A DNA stretch of 64,000 nucleotides, from contig DASPKM010000001.1 of NCBI GenBank assembly GCA_035628135.1, positions 186,001 to 250,000 on the forward strand. Reading direction: 5' to 3'. Positions 13,556 through 23,133 of the stretch are shown piece by piece. The notes below the pieces were generated by a model. It saw only the letters and a program-made list of their open reading frames with translations, searched no databases and was not told where the DNA came from. Source of the stretch: DASPKM01 sp035628135 (GTDB lineage: Bacteria > Bacteroidota > Bacteroidia > Chitinophagales > Chitinophagaceae). How positions within the stretch are numbered: position 1 is the first letter of the stretch; each line of letters begins with the position of its first letter. The translations under genes were made by a program, and so were the position numbers.

Positions 13556-16225
13556 TTACTGTTTCACAACTCTCCGGCTGATCCTGCCGTTTGCAGTTTC
13601 AACTACTAAATAATACGTTCCCTTCCGCTGCCGCGAAAGATCGCCCTGTAATACATTGCGGCCCGGCTGCAGGTTCACAACAGATTGTTGTACCACGCTG
13701 CCCGAAATGTCCACTATCTTCAGGCTAGCCCGGCCGGCCTTTGCAACATGATCTACGGCTATTGTAAAGCCGCCAAATGTTGGGTTCGGGTAAGCATCTA
13801 CGGTAGTGGCGCCTTGGTTTACGGCATTGGGCGTTTTATCCATTTTTACGAACGATGGAGCAAGCGTTCCTGGCATATCGGTTTCCCACAGTCCCTTTCC
13901 ATGCGTTCCCATTCTTAACTTATTATTCGATGCAACGGCCAGGTCCATCACCATGGTGGCATCGGTAAGGCCATCGTTATAGGGCATCCATTGCGGCAGC
14001 ACACTGGGATCGCTGAAGCCGGTGGTGTAATACACACCGAGGTCATTGCCAACAATAATGGTTTGCGGGTCCGCCGGGTCGAAAATGGCCGTGTTGTGCG
14101 GGATATCGGGGAGGTTGGCACTGATGTCGGTCCAGGTATTGCCCTGGTTGTTGCTGAAGAACACGTGGCCGCTGCCGAAGCCTGATAAGGTTACGATGAT
14201 GCGGTCGTCGTTATTAGGATCAACCGCGATATCGGTATAGTAACGGTCGGGCAGCGTGCTGGTGATTTCATTCCAGTTGCCGCCTCCGTTGGTGCTCCTG
14301 AACAAGCGGCTTCTCGCGCCTCCGCCCGGTACGGTGGATGCATACAATTTATCGGTGCTGTAATGTGATACCGCAATTTTCAATATAGGAGCTGAACTGT
14401 TGCTTAGCGGCAAGCCGCCATTCGCATTGGTCCAGGTGCTTCCTTTATTGGTAGACTTTTTTACATAAATAGTGCCGCCATACATCACGTTTGGATTATT
14501 GCGGCTCATAACCAGCGGGGCACTGAAGCAAGCCTTCTCGGAGCCTGAAGAATTACTGTACACGGTGCTGAAGCTGGACCCCCGGTTGGTTGATTTATAG
14601 ATCGTAAAATAATACAGGCTTCCGAAGCAATTGTTATCGTTGGTGGGATCGATGACCGCGGAAAATCCATCGCCCCCGATTTTTCTCCTGCAACCCGGCG
14701 CTCCGTCGTATACAAAAGTGGCATTGTCCTGCAATCCGCAGATCATGAAATTGGGATTGATGTTGGACACGGCCATGGTAGCATAGATCTGCGCGGTTTG
14801 CAAACCACCGTTCAATCCCACGAACGAATATCCGCTGTTGGTAGTCTTGAACAAACCACCGTCGGTGCAGGCGAACACCGTTGAATTGCTGAAGGGCGAC
14901 ATATACAAACGATGGATGTCCGCATGCACATATTTAGTAGTGGTGCCTTCATTGAGTGTGCCCACCGTAGTATTGTTGAAGTCCCATAGGTTCCAGCTCG
15001 ATAATTTCGTAAGCGTTCCGCCACCGCTGGTGCTGCGGTACATGTCCATTTCAGCTACATAAATGGTGTTGGCATTGGAGGGACTTGCCACTACATCGTG
15101 CGAATACCAACCCTGGTTGCTGATGTACGCGGTGCTGCTGGCCCTAGTCCAACTGCTGCCGCTATTGGTGGATGAATACAAGCCGCTGCTGGCACTGCTT
15201 CCCGGCGATTTGCCGATGCTTGCATACACTTTGCTGCTGTTGTTAGGGCTGATGTGCAGCCTGATCATCCCCGTAATGGTCGAAGGCAATCCGCTGGTAA
15301 GCCTGCTGAATGTAGGCGTTGCTGCGCCTGCGTTGGTTGAACGATAGATGCCTGTACCGGCAGACCCAAAATTGCCGCAACCGACGAACAATGTACTGGT
15401 ATCGTTAGGCTTCATGCAAATGTCCATGGCCATGGGAATGGTGTGAATGAGCCTCCATGTTTCCCCGGAATTGTTGGAGCGGTATACGCCATCAGTTGTA
15501 GCGGCGTATACTGTTGACGGCCTGAGCGGATTGATGAGGAGGTCAGCCACGCCTTTCAGGCTGGAATATGAAAAGTCGAGGGACTTGGTCCAGGTAACAC
15601 CTCCATCAGTTGTTTTCAATATTCCAATTCCATACGAGCCGCGGAAGGTCCGATCGTTATGGCCTTGATAACCCGCACCGCCTGAGTTATATACTTCACC
15701 GGTGCCGAGATACAACTCGTTTGGATTGGAATTGTTTACAGCGATGGAGCTGATGCCCAGCACGGGGAAACCGGTGGGAACATTGGTCCAGTTGATGCCA
15801 TTGGCGGCGCCTGTTCCACCATTGGTTGTTTTCCAAAGCCCGCCGCTGGCAGAGCCTACCCACATTACATTTTGGTTGGTGGGGTGAAAGGCCAGGCAAA
15901 GGATACGGCCGCCAAAGTTTTTCGGGGCAAGCGGTGTCCAGGGAACAGCCGGCGCAAGCGTGGAGTTCGGAGCGGAGCGCATAGCCCTTGCCCTTGCTTC
16001 GTGGGCTTGCAATTTTTGAAAGGCCTGGTGAAATTTTTCTTCGGGAATGGAGGGATGGGGGTAGGCCCGCATCTGGCCCCATAAGCCCATCATTTCATAA
16101 GCAGTAAGTACTTCTTCCTGTTTAGGCCCGGAGGATGTTTTATTGCTGAATTTAAAATAAGCGGTAATAACAAGGGCAATCGCGGCTAATGATAACATAG
16201 CCCGCAGGAGTGTGGGGATTCTCAC
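13556..16225 (-). CDS. Secreted BNR/sortilin-like repeat protein with T9SS sorting domain
   Basis: 889 aa. It starts with an N-terminal hydrophobic segment (about 8-25). A long run of beta-propeller repeats of the BNR/VPS10 type follows, with recurring cores such as LYSSTNSGSSW, IYKSTNRGSSF and LFRSTNGGGNWNEI. The last 80-90 residues form a T9SS type A sorting domain (VDAYPNPTFGGFTIAVD, GRASLKIVDISGSVV, GTYYLVVETANGR). It should be exported through SecYEG and then the type IX system to the cell surface or medium. The repeats resemble glycan-active or adhesive propellers; no catalytic residues can be assigned. Confidence 0.92.
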   Translation of the reverse strand: MRIPTLLRAMLSLAAIALVITAYFKFSNKTSSGPKQEEVLTAYEMMGLWGQMRAYPHPSIPEEKFHQAFQKLQAHEARARAMRSAPNSTLAPAVPWTPLAPKNFGGRILCLAFHPTNQNVMWVGSASGGLWKTTNGGTGAANGINWTNVPTGFPVLGISSIAVNNSNPNELYLGTGEVYNSGGAGYQGHNDRTFRGSYGIGILKTTDGGVTWTKSLDFSYSSLKGVADLLINPLRPSTVYAATTDGVYRSNNSGETWRLIHTIPMAMDICMKPNDTSTLFVGCGNFGSAGTGIYRSTNAGAATPTFSRLTSGLPSTITGMIRLHISPNNSSKVYASIGKSPGSSASSGLYSSTNSGSSWTRASSTAYISNQGWYSHDVVASPSNANTIYVAEMDMYRSTSGGGTLTKLSSWNLWDFNNTTVGTLNEGTTTKYVHADIHRLYMSPFSNSTVFACTDGGLFKTTNSGYSFVGLNGGLQTAQIYATMAVSNINPNFMICGLQDNATFVYDGAPGCRRKIGGDGFSAVIDPTNDNNCFGSLYYFTIYKSTNRGSSFSTVYSNSSGSEKACFSAPLVMSRNNPNVMYGGTIYVKKSTNKGSTWTNANGGLPLSNSSAPILKIAVSHYSTDKLYASTVPGGGARSRLFRSTNGGGNWNEITSTLPDRYYTDIAVDPNNDDRIIVTLSGFGSGHVFFSNNQGNTWTDISANLPDIPHNTAIFDPADPQTIIVGNDLGVYYTTGFSDPSVLPQWMPYNDGLTDATMVMDLAVASNNKLRMGTHGKGLWETDMPGTLAPSFVKMDKTPNAVNQGATTVDAYPNPTFGGFTIAVDHVAKAGRASLKIVDISGSVVQQSVVNLQPGRNVLQGDLSRQRKGTYYLVVETANGRISRRVVKQ

Positions 16226-16362
16226 GGCAGTAGAGTTTCGTTATAGAATAAGGTTTTGAAAGTAGTACATTAAATATAAGAAAATACTGCCATAATAATT
16301 TCATGTCCCAGATCAATTTTTTTTGCGTTTGATACTTAGTGTGTTAGTCACCGTTAGAAAAG

Positions 16363-16440
16363 GTCACGGGTTATGGAACGATGTGCCGCATTGTTGCATC
16401 CATCGTCCATGACCCGCAACCCGAAACATAAACCCTAAAC
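16363..16440. repeat. Imperfect hairpin and AACCCTAAACCCTGAAAC microrepeat
   Basis: CGGGTTATGGAACGATG (16367-16383) is nearly the reverse complement of CATCGTCCATGACCCG (16401-16416), and a short AACCCTAAACCCT repeat follows. It lies between the start of the T9SS protein gene and the end of the globin gene and may serve as the globin terminator. The rest of the 243-base gap shows nothing recognisable. Confidence 0.45.
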
Positions 16441-16468
16441 CCTGAAACGCGTATTATACATCTTGTAG

Positions 16469-16891
16469 TTAAGCCCGTTCTGCTACTTCCTGCTGAGCGT
16501 TGATCATGGCTTGTGATAATATGGTATATGCCACCGTCCATGCCTGTTGCAGCTCATCGTTCCACTCAGTATCCAGTGCTTCCTGCAAAGTAGCGATCAG
16601 GCATTGACCAACAACTGCATAGTGTGCAGGCTCCGCTGCGTATCCGGCATGGCGCACGGCGAGCTTGCGGATGTCGTCTTGCAGCGTATCCAGGCGGTGC
16701 AGGGAGGTCACGACAAAATTCAGCATATGCACCAGCTTGCCTGCCTGCGGCCCCATATCGGGCTGGAACATATGCCGTATTCCCGGGGCCGCCTGAAATA
16801 ATTTACTGTAAAAGAGTTCGCCGGCAGCCTGGCCCAATGGCTTTACTTTTTCCCACGAAGATTGCACTAATGTTACCTGTTGCGCGTTCAT
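16469..16891 (-). CDS. Single-domain globin (flavohaemoglobin-like haem domain)
   Basis: 140 aa from ATG 16891; the frame is open upstream but the MNAQQVTLVQSSWEKVKP start fits the family. Y28 (FYSKLF) fits the B10 tyrosine, and H81 in LAVRHAGY followed by AHYAVVGQCLIATL fits the proximal F8 histidine. The reductase domain of flavohaemoglobin is absent. Such globins bind O2 or NO and support NO detoxification or oxygen supply. It is transcribed divergently from gldG. Confidence 0.92.
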   Translation of the reverse strand: MNAQQVTLVQSSWEKVKPLGQAAGELFYSKLFQAAPGIRHMFQPDMGPQAGKLVHMLNFVVTSLHRLDTLQDDIRKLAVRHAGYAAEPAHYAVVGQCLIATLQEALDTEWNDELQQAWTVAYTILSQAMINAQQEVAERA

Positions 16892-17095
16892 AATTAGTTG
16901 TTGATTCAGCTTAATTGATAACGGCAACGAAAGTAATATAGCAGAAGGCCCTTTGCCAGTAATAATATCCTATGGCGGCGTTCATTTATCAAACAACGGG
17001 ACAATACCCAAAACCGGTTATGGTTATACGGCGTATTGCACCGGCAAAGGAGAAATCTGCCGGTGTATGACGAAAAATTCTTTATTTCACGTTCA

Positions 17096-18805
17096 ATGGA
17101 ACTGATCGGAAAGGCATACCGCGGCAAGCTCTGGTGGTTATACCTGCTGCTCGCATTGATAATAGTTAATTACCTCGCATCACAATTTCACTTCAGGCTC
17201 GACCTGACGAAGGAAAAGCGGTTTACCATTACCCAGCCAACCAGGGATTTGTTAAAGGAACTGGACGATGTAGTGGAGATCCAGGTGTTCCTGGCCAATG
17301 ACCTGAGCGCCGGCTTCAGGAAGCTGAGGAATGCAGCTGAAGAACTGCTTACGGAATTCCGCACCTATGGTAACCGCAACCTTACCTTCAGGTTTGTTCA
17401 ACCAGGGCAGGACCTGCCAGACAGCGCCCGCAGCCAATTGTACGACAGCCTTACAAGAATGGGCATCGGCCCTGTTCCGGATATTTCCGTCAGCGAAGAG
17501 CAGGATGAACAGTCGCAGCAACTCGTATTTCCCTCCGCCATTGCGCGGTACAAGGATTTTGAAATTCCCATCAACCTGCTTAGCAGCAAAAGCGGCATGA
17601 GCAAGGAAGCAACGCTCAACTACTCCGAGAACCTGCTGGAATACAAATTCGCAGATGCCATTCACAAGCTCACCCGCAAGACGGTGCCCATCGTGGCCTA
17701 TGCAGTTGGCAATGGCCAGCCGCTCAATCCTACCGTAAACGATTTGTTCAATTCATTGCGTAATAACTATCGCCTCGGCGTGCTCGACCTGAAGAATGGA
17801 TACATCGATGCAGATTCTGTAAAAGCATTGCTGATCGTAAAGCCATCCACTGCATTCAGTGATATCGAAAAGCTTAAGATCGATCAATATATCATGCAGG
17901 GCGGCAGGGTATTATGGTTTATCGACAGAGTATATGCGGAGTTCGATAGCCTGCTGCGCTCGCAAAGCGATTTCGTGGCCTTCGACAAAAACCTGAACCT
18001 GGAAGATCAACTGTTCCGTTACGGTGTGCGCATCAATATCGACCTGGTGCAGGATATCAAATGCGCGCGGCAGCCATTGGTAGTTGGCATGGTTGGCAAC
18101 CAGCCGCAGATAGAGCGCGTGCCATTTCCTTATTATCCATTATTATCAGCGCCAGTGCCGCACGTAGTGTCAAAAAACCTGGGCGATGTGCTGTCAGTAT
18201 TTCCCAGCTCCATCGATACCGTTCAGACCGAAGGCGTAACCAAAACAGTATTGCTCGCTACCGATACCAACAGCAGGACACTAAGTACGCCGGCTATTGT
18301 GAGCTTGCAAAGCATTAAGTCTGAAGATGATTTCCGGCAATTCAATAAAAGCCATATTCCCGTTGCCGTACTGCTGGAAGGAAATTTTACCTCGCTGTTC
18401 CGCAACAGGATGTCGCAAACGCTGCGCGATTCACTGGCGAAGTATCACAACAAACCTTTTGCTGAAGCAGCTGTAAAGCCTTCTAAACAAATTGTGGTAA
18501 GCGATGCAGATCTTGTTACCAATGTAATAAGCGCAACCGACGATGCCCTGCCGATGGGCGTGCAGCTGTTTGAAAACTATCAATTCGCCAACCGGGAGTT
18601 CTTCATGAATTGCATGGACTACATGGTAAGCGACCGCAACCTCCTGGCCAGCCGCAATAAAGAATTCAGCCTGCGCCTGCTGGACAGGGAAAAGGTCCGC
18701 GACAATAAAAGAGTGATTCAAATCGCGAACCTTGCCTTGCCCGTATTGTTGGTCATTATATTCGCCGCACTGTATTTCACACTACGCAAACGCCGTTATC
18801 AATAA
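17096..18805 (+). CDS. gldG: Gliding-associated ABC transporter substrate-binding protein GldG
   Basis: 569 aa from ATG 17096; 20 in-frame residues upstream begin at a TTG and look non-coding. One membrane helix lies near the N-terminus (LWWLYLLLALIIVNYLAS), a large extracytoplasmic region follows (FTITQPTRDLLKELDDVVEIQVFL; FSDIEKLKIDQYIMQGGRVLWFID), and a second helix ends the protein (NLALPVLLVIIFAALYFTL). This is the GldG/DUF4350-like layout. GldG normally works with the permease GldF and ATPase GldA. Neither is next to it here: a globin lies upstream and a WD40 gene downstream. Confidence 0.88.
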   Translation: MELIGKAYRGKLWWLYLLLALIIVNYLASQFHFRLDLTKEKRFTITQPTRDLLKELDDVVEIQVFLANDLSAGFRKLRNAAEELLTEFRTYGNRNLTFRFVQPGQDLPDSARSQLYDSLTRMGIGPVPDISVSEEQDEQSQQLVFPSAIARYKDFEIPINLLSSKSGMSKEATLNYSENLLEYKFADAIHKLTRKTVPIVAYAVGNGQPLNPTVNDLFNSLRNNYRLGVLDLKNGYIDADSVKALLIVKPSTAFSDIEKLKIDQYIMQGGRVLWFIDRVYAEFDSLLRSQSDFVAFDKNLNLEDQLFRYGVRINIDLVQDIKCARQPLVVGMVGNQPQIERVPFPYYPLLSAPVPHVVSKNLGDVLSVFPSSIDTVQTEGVTKTVLLATDTNSRTLSTPAIVSLQSIKSEDDFRQFNKSHIPVAVLLEGNFTSLFRNRMSQTLRDSLAKYHNKPFAEAAVKPSKQIVVSDADLVTNVISATDDALPMGVQLFENYQFANREFFMNCMDYMVSDRNLLASRNKEFSLRLLDREKVRDNKRVIQIANLALPVLLVIIFAALYFTLRKRRYQ

Positions 18806-18835
18806 TCAATAATTATTAATTACTAATTATTGATT
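18804..18835. terminator. Convergent-gene hairpin made of AATCAATAATTA repeat
   Basis: Perfect 12-bp arms AATCAATAATTA and TAATTATTGATT overlap the gldG stop codon and reach into the end of the WD40 gene. It is one of several copies of this microrepeat at gene ends in the window. A pure A/T stem is weak, so a terminator role is only probable. Confidence 0.5.
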
Positions 18836-19908
18836 TTCCATAAATGCACCGCATGGTCCCAACCCGCGGTAGCGATCCATTTGCCATCGGGACAATACGC
18901 CACGTCATTTGCATCGTTGGTATGCTTGTCGAATGTTTGAATGACCTTGCCGGTTTCCAGGTCCCACAGCCTTGCCGAGATCCCTGTATTGAACTTTGAA
19001 TCGCCCAGGAAATTCTGCAGCAATTCACCGAAGGTGGATTTATCCCTGCCGCCTGTAATCATTCTTTTTCCATCGGGACTGAACGCTATAGCCTGCACGT
19101 GTTCCGGGCCATCCTTCAAAGTACGTGCGAGGCTCCCATCGTGCACGTTCCAGAAACGAATGGTTACGTCGTCGCTGGTGCTGGCCACCTGTTGTCCATC
19201 GGGCGTAAAGTCCAGCGCCACTACTGCTTCGGTATGTCCTTTCATGTTCCTGATCAATGTGCCGGTATTCACGTCCCACAGTTTCACCATTTTATCGAAA
19301 CTGCCGCTGGCGAGCTTGGTTCCATCAGGGCTGAACTTTATTGCCCAAACATTGAGCGTATGCCCCTGCAAGGTTTTGAGTAAGCCACCGGTCTCCACAT
19401 CCCAAAGCTTGATGGTCTTGTCTTCTCCGGCGCCTGCAATCATCTTCCCACTTTTGTGGTACGCCACGCTCCATATTACCGTGCCGTTGCCGGGAAACAC
19501 TTTTACCAGCGACCCATCGGCAGTTTTCCAAAGTTTGATCTTTCCATCGTAGCCGCTGGCAATGATGTATTGCCCGTCGGGACTGAACGCGATGCCCGTA
19601 ATGCCTGCGGAATGTTTGAGGTTCAGCCGGACACGGCCGCTTTCTTTTTCGCGGATGGTAAGGGTGCTGTCGATGCTGCCGCTTGCGAGCAGGGTACCGT
19701 CGGGACTGAACTGCGCCGACCAGATGCCGTGTTTGTGGTTGGTGAATACTTTGTGCAATGTTACTATGCCGCTTTTCACCTCCCGGGGTTTATAATAGAG
19801 GTGATACAAAACAGGAATTGAAATCAGCAATATGAAGCCGATTAAAAAGATTGCGCGTTTGTTGTTCCTGCGTTTCCTGGCTGCTCTCGTCACAAGTTTT
19901 TTGCTCAT
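18823..19908 (-). CDS. Membrane-anchored WD40 repeat protein
   Basis: 361 aa. A basic N-terminus and one transmembrane segment (about 18-36, AIFLIGFILLISIPVLYHLYY) precede about seven WD40 blades with cores such as FSPDGTLLASGSID, FSPDGTKLASGSFDKMVKLWD and FSPDGKRMITGGRDKSTF. The last blade has YCPDGKWIATAGWDHAVHLW. It should be a periplasm-facing or cytoplasmic-membrane scaffold with no enzymatic domain. The promoter region contains a 35-bp perfect palindrome next to a consensus -7 box, so expression is probably switched by a repressor not identified here. Confidence 0.9.
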   Translation of the reverse strand: MSKKLVTRAARKRRNNKRAIFLIGFILLISIPVLYHLYYKPREVKSGIVTLHKVFTNHKHGIWSAQFSPDGTLLASGSIDSTLTIREKESGRVRLNLKHSAGITGIAFSPDGQYIIASGYDGKIKLWKTADGSLVKVFPGNGTVIWSVAYHKSGKMIAGAGEDKTIKLWDVETGGLLKTLQGHTLNVWAIKFSPDGTKLASGSFDKMVKLWDVNTGTLIRNMKGHTEAVVALDFTPDGQQVASTSDDVTIRFWNVHDGSLARTLKDGPEHVQAIAFSPDGKRMITGGRDKSTFGELLQNFLGDSKFNTGISARLWDLETGKVIQTFDKHTNDANDVAYCPDGKWIATAGWDHAVHLWKINN

Positions 19909-19965
19909 GGTTTTTTATTTGGCCTACTGTAAAAGGGTAGGATGGTTTGAAATAAATTGACAAGG

Positions 19966-19973
19966 CAAAGGTA
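19966..19973 (-). promoter_or_regulatory. -7 promoter element for the WD40 gene
   Basis: Read on the minus strand, TACCTTTG is an exact TAnnTTTG match, placed 57 bases before the WD40 start codon. Confidence 0.55.
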
Positions 19974-19978
19974 AGCCA

Positions 19979-20013
19979 TTAATTAGTACTATGTATCATA
20001 TAGTACTAATTAA
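19979..20013. promoter_or_regulatory. 35-bp perfect palindrome, probable operator
   Basis: Arms TTAATTAGTACTAT and ATAGTACTAATTAA flank GTATCAT. Each arm contains TAGTACTA, itself a palindrome (19984-19991 and 20001-20008, 17 bases apart). It begins 5 bases upstream of the WD40 gene's -7 box and covers the -33 region. No T run follows, so it is more like an operator than a terminator. Confidence 0.6.
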
Positions 20014-20115
20014 ATGAAAGTAATTTGGATAACATAAGACGCATATTGCTCTAGGAGCCAGCATATTAGTCTTACGATCTGTCGAGTTTTTGAAAATGGC
20101 GACCGGTCGGGAATA

Positions 20116-20571
20116 TCAATAACCGGTAGTCTTGTGCAGGCTTTTCCAGTAGTTAGCATTCATTTCAAACCTTATCTCTCCATTCGGCCGGCGGCCGGTT
20201 TCGGTCCAGCCTGCCTTGCGGTAGAAGAGTTCTGCCCGGGTATTGGGGCCGGTACCCAGCCATACAGGCTGGTTGGTTTGTTCAAAATACCAGTCCAGCA
20301 TCATATCGTGCAGTTTTTTGCCGATGCCTTTGCCTTCGTGATCGGGATGCACGAACAAGGCCCATACGTTCCGCTGCGCAAGCCCTACAATGGAAAATCC
20401 AACCACCTCGTGGTCTATTTCGCAGAGCCAGCCCTTGCCGTGATAAGTGAGGTATTTCTCGTATTCTTTCTCTGTAATAAATCCAGGGTCGGGCAAGGTG
20501 TTTTCCTTCACAGATATCCTCACCGCGAATAGCCCTTTGATGTCCGATACTTTTGCTTCCCTGAAATTCAT
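20116..20571 (-). CDS. GNAT-family N-acetyltransferase
   Basis: 151 aa from the start MNFREAKVSD at 20571; in-frame residues further upstream overlap the aldehyde dehydrogenase end and are rejected. The acetyl-CoA loop is HPDHEGKGIGKKLHD (motif A, variant of QxxGxG/A), preceded by VWALFVHP. A C-terminal GWTETGRRPNGEIRFE closes the fold. The substrate is unknown. It lies just downstream of the dehydrogenase operon and could be its last gene. Confidence 0.88.
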   Translation of the reverse strand: MNFREAKVSDIKGLFAVRISVKENTLPDPGFITEKEYEKYLTYHGKGWLCEIDHEVVGFSIVGLAQRNVWALFVHPDHEGKGIGKKLHDMMLDWYFEQTNQPVWLGTGPNTRAELFYRKAGWTETGRRPNGEIRFEMNANYWKSLHKTTGY

Positions 20572-20591
20572 ACTATGTCTTATATACAGCG

Positions 20592-21962
20592 CTACTGGGC
20601 GCTTCTTATATGATACGCTTTTGGTTGTACAAATGCACGTATGCCCTGGTACGATAAGGTGCTGCCTAAGCCGGAATGCTTTCTGCCTGACCACGGAAGA
20701 CCGGCACTCACCCTGTCGCAGCAATTCCAATATACGGTGCCCGTGTTCATTTTTTTCATTACTGATTCGGCGCGTTCATAACTGCTGGAATACACGGCGG
20801 CGGTGAGGCCATAGTCAGTATCCTGCATCAGGCTTACCGCTTCCTCATCGTCTTTTACTTTTTGTATGCCAACTACGGGACCAAACGATTCCTCCTTCAT
20901 GATCTTCATTGCATGGTTCACATTAACCAATACTGCCGGCGCGATAAAGTAACCTTTCTGTTCCGGGCTTTTTTCCGCCAACACCAGGGTAGCGCCCTTG
21001 TCGATTGCGTCCTGCACCTGGTCTTTCAGAAAATCAACCTGTTCCTTCCTGCTTAAGGGACCGATGTCCGTATCGGCGTTGAGGGGGTTCCCGATCTTCA
21101 TCTTTTTTGCCTGCTCCACGTATGAGCGGACAAAATCATCGTACACTTTTTCTTGTACATAAATTCTTTCTACCGCGCAGCAGCTTTGGCCGTTGTTGTA
21201 CACTACGCCTTCCAGCGCGGCGGCGGCCACTTTATCGATATCGTCTACATCGTCCATAACATACAAGGGATCTTTTCCACCCAGTTCCAACTGACAGGGC
21301 ACGAGCTTTGGCGCCACTCTTTCTGCAATGTATTTTCCTGTGCGGTAACTGCCGGTGAAGAAATATCCATCCAGCGGCAGGTCCAACAAAAATTCCCCCG
21401 CTTGTGCTTTACCGATGATCGCCCGGAAACAATCCGGCGGAATGCCGGCCCGGTGCAACAGGATCTGGATATACATGCCCGTTAGTGTCGCATATTCGGA
21501 GGGCTTGTACAACACCGCGTTCCCACCGATCAACGCCGGAATAAAAACATTCACGCCCACCAGGTAAGGATAGTTCCATGCGGAAATATTGGCGATGACG
21601 CCTAAAGGCTCGTACACTATTTTTTCTTTTGTATTGCCTTCGCTCGTGATCCATTCATCTGCCAGGTATTTGGCGGAATGATCAATGAAAAACTTAATGC
21701 GGCTGCGGGCGCCATTCAACTCATTGTACGACTGCTGCAGCGGCTTGCCCATTTCGGTGGTGAGGGTTTGGGCCAGCTCTGCTTTTTCTGCATCCAGCAA
21801 TTCATAAAACCGTTGGATGCATGCGATTCTTTGATCGATAGGTGTCGCCGCCCAGTCAGGCTGTGCCTTCCGGGCATATGCGTATTTCTGTTCAACGGTT
21901 TGCCGCGTGTCTTCGTCAACGTCTGCAATCACCTCTTCAGTAGCGGGGTTAATGATCTTCAT
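20592..21962 (-). CDS. NAD(P)-dependent aldehyde dehydrogenase
   Basis: 456 aa from ATG 21962. Hallmarks are the general-base motif LELGGKDP and the catalytic cysteine in NNGQSCCAVERIYV, with the PWNYP-like segment AWNYPYLVG and FGPVVGIQKV near the end. The closest general type is the succinate-semialdehyde/betaine-aldehyde class. It is the last of four tightly packed genes (permease, ligase, alcohol dehydrogenase, this), 11 bases after the alcohol dehydrogenase stop. A role oxidising the aldehyde made by the alcohol dehydrogenase is inferred, perhaps gamma-glutamyl-aminoacetaldehyde to gamma-glutamylglycine. Confidence 0.93.
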   Translation of the reverse strand: MKIINPATEEVIADVDEDTRQTVEQKYAYARKAQPDWAATPIDQRIACIQRFYELLDAEKAELAQTLTTEMGKPLQQSYNELNGARSRIKFFIDHSAKYLADEWITSEGNTKEKIVYEPLGVIANISAWNYPYLVGVNVFIPALIGGNAVLYKPSEYATLTGMYIQILLHRAGIPPDCFRAIIGKAQAGEFLLDLPLDGYFFTGSYRTGKYIAERVAPKLVPCQLELGGKDPLYVMDDVDDIDKVAAAALEGVVYNNGQSCCAVERIYVQEKVYDDFVRSYVEQAKKMKIGNPLNADTDIGPLSRKEQVDFLKDQVQDAIDKGATLVLAEKSPEQKGYFIAPAVLVNVNHAMKIMKEESFGPVVGIQKVKDDEEAVSLMQDTDYGLTAAVYSSSYERAESVMKKMNTGTVYWNCCDRVSAGLPWSGRKHSGLGSTLSYQGIRAFVQPKAYHIRSAQ

Positions 21963-21973
21963 AATCCGATATA

Positions 21974-23128
21974 TCAATATGCTTCTTTGTATAGTTTCCT
22001 GAAATCATCCCTGGTAACGGGTTTGGGATTGTTGGGATGCGCAAAATCAGCCACAGCGAGGTCAGACAGTGGCTCTATGTGCTCTTTCTTTACACCTATA
22101 TCGCGCAACCGCGTTGGCAGGTTTACCGATTCATTTAGTTTGAATAAATGTTTCACTACTGCCTTGCCGCTTTCCTTTTTCAATTCCATTGCCCAGGCCA
22201 TGCGTTCGAACTTATCTTCAAATCCTTCGATGTTGAACTCCATTCCATAGGGCAGGTTTACAGCATTGGCCAGTCCATGGTGCGTATCCAATAAGGTCGA
22301 CAATGGATGCGCCAGCGAATGCACCACGCCCAACCCTTTCTGAAAAGCCACGGCGCCCATCAGCGAAGCGATCATCATTTTACTCCTCGATGCAAGGTCG
22401 GGTTTGTTTACCGCATCTTCAATCGATTGATTGATCAGCCGTATGCCTTCCAGCGCAATGCCCTCGCACAGCGGATGAAAATTTTTTGCAATGTAAGCTT
22501 CCATGTTATGCGTTAATGCATCCATGCCGGTGGCCGCCGTAATAAATGGTCGCAGGTCCATCGTTAGCATCGGATCCGCAAACACGATCTTGGCGAGCAA
22601 TTTTGGCGAGAACAATATTCTCTTCCGGTGCGTGTCGTCTTCGGAAATGATAGCGCTGCGGCCCACTTCGCTACCCGTACCGCTGGTAGTGGGAATGGTA
22701 ATGAAATAAGGCACCGGCTCCGTTACGTATTGGTCTCCGCCAATGAGGTCGTCGTAATCGAACAGGTCCCGGTGATGGTTGATACGCAAGGCCACGGCCC
22801 GGGCAACGTCCATGGCCGCTCCGCCGCCCAACCCAATGATGCAATCCCTTGCAGTTTTCCTATAGATATCACCGCCTTTCAGCACATCTGATTTTACGGG
22901 ATTCTTATGGATACCAGAAAATACTTCCGAATGAATGTTCTTTGCAGACAATCGCTGCTGTATGCGCCTGAAAAAATCCAGTTGCGCCACCGTAGGGTCG
23001 GTAACGATCAAAACTTTGCTCAGCCCCTGCGCGTTCAGGTGGTCCGGCAATTCATCTATCGCGCCCGCGCCGAAGCGAACAACAGTTGGAAAATTGTATT
23101 GCCTTACGGTATGGAAGTCTATGTTCAT
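21974..23128 (-). CDS. Iron-containing (type III) alcohol dehydrogenase
   Basis: 384 aa. The nucleotide-binding GLGGGAAMDVARAVAL and TTSGTGSEVGRSAII segments are present. The metal ligands fall in THNMEAYI and the AHPLSTLLDTHHGLANAVNLPYGMEFN histidine cluster. Group III dehydrogenases oxidise primary alcohols to aldehydes. It starts 5 bases after the ligase-gene stop and is followed 11 bases later by the aldehyde dehydrogenase. In context it would oxidise the alcohol group of a glutamylated amino alcohol. Confidence 0.93.
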   Translation of the reverse strand: MNIDFHTVRQYNFPTVVRFGAGAIDELPDHLNAQGLSKVLIVTDPTVAQLDFFRRIQQRLSAKNIHSEVFSGIHKNPVKSDVLKGGDIYRKTARDCIIGLGGGAAMDVARAVALRINHHRDLFDYDDLIGGDQYVTEPVPYFITIPTTSGTGSEVGRSAIISEDDTHRKRILFSPKLLAKIVFADPMLTMDLRPFITAATGMDALTHNMEAYIAKNFHPLCEGIALEGIRLINQSIEDAVNKPDLASRSKMMIASLMGAVAFQKGLGVVHSLAHPLSTLLDTHHGLANAVNLPYGMEFNIEGFEDKFERMAWAMELKKESGKAVVKHLFKLNESVNLPTRLRDIGVKKEHIEPLSDLAVADFAHPNNPKPVTRDDFRKLYKEAY

Positions 23129-23133
23129 TCCAG

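Noticed and set aside
20572..20730. Longer acetyltransferase start
   Set aside because: The extra residues overlap the aldehyde dehydrogenase end, and MNFREAKVSD is the normal GNAT start.
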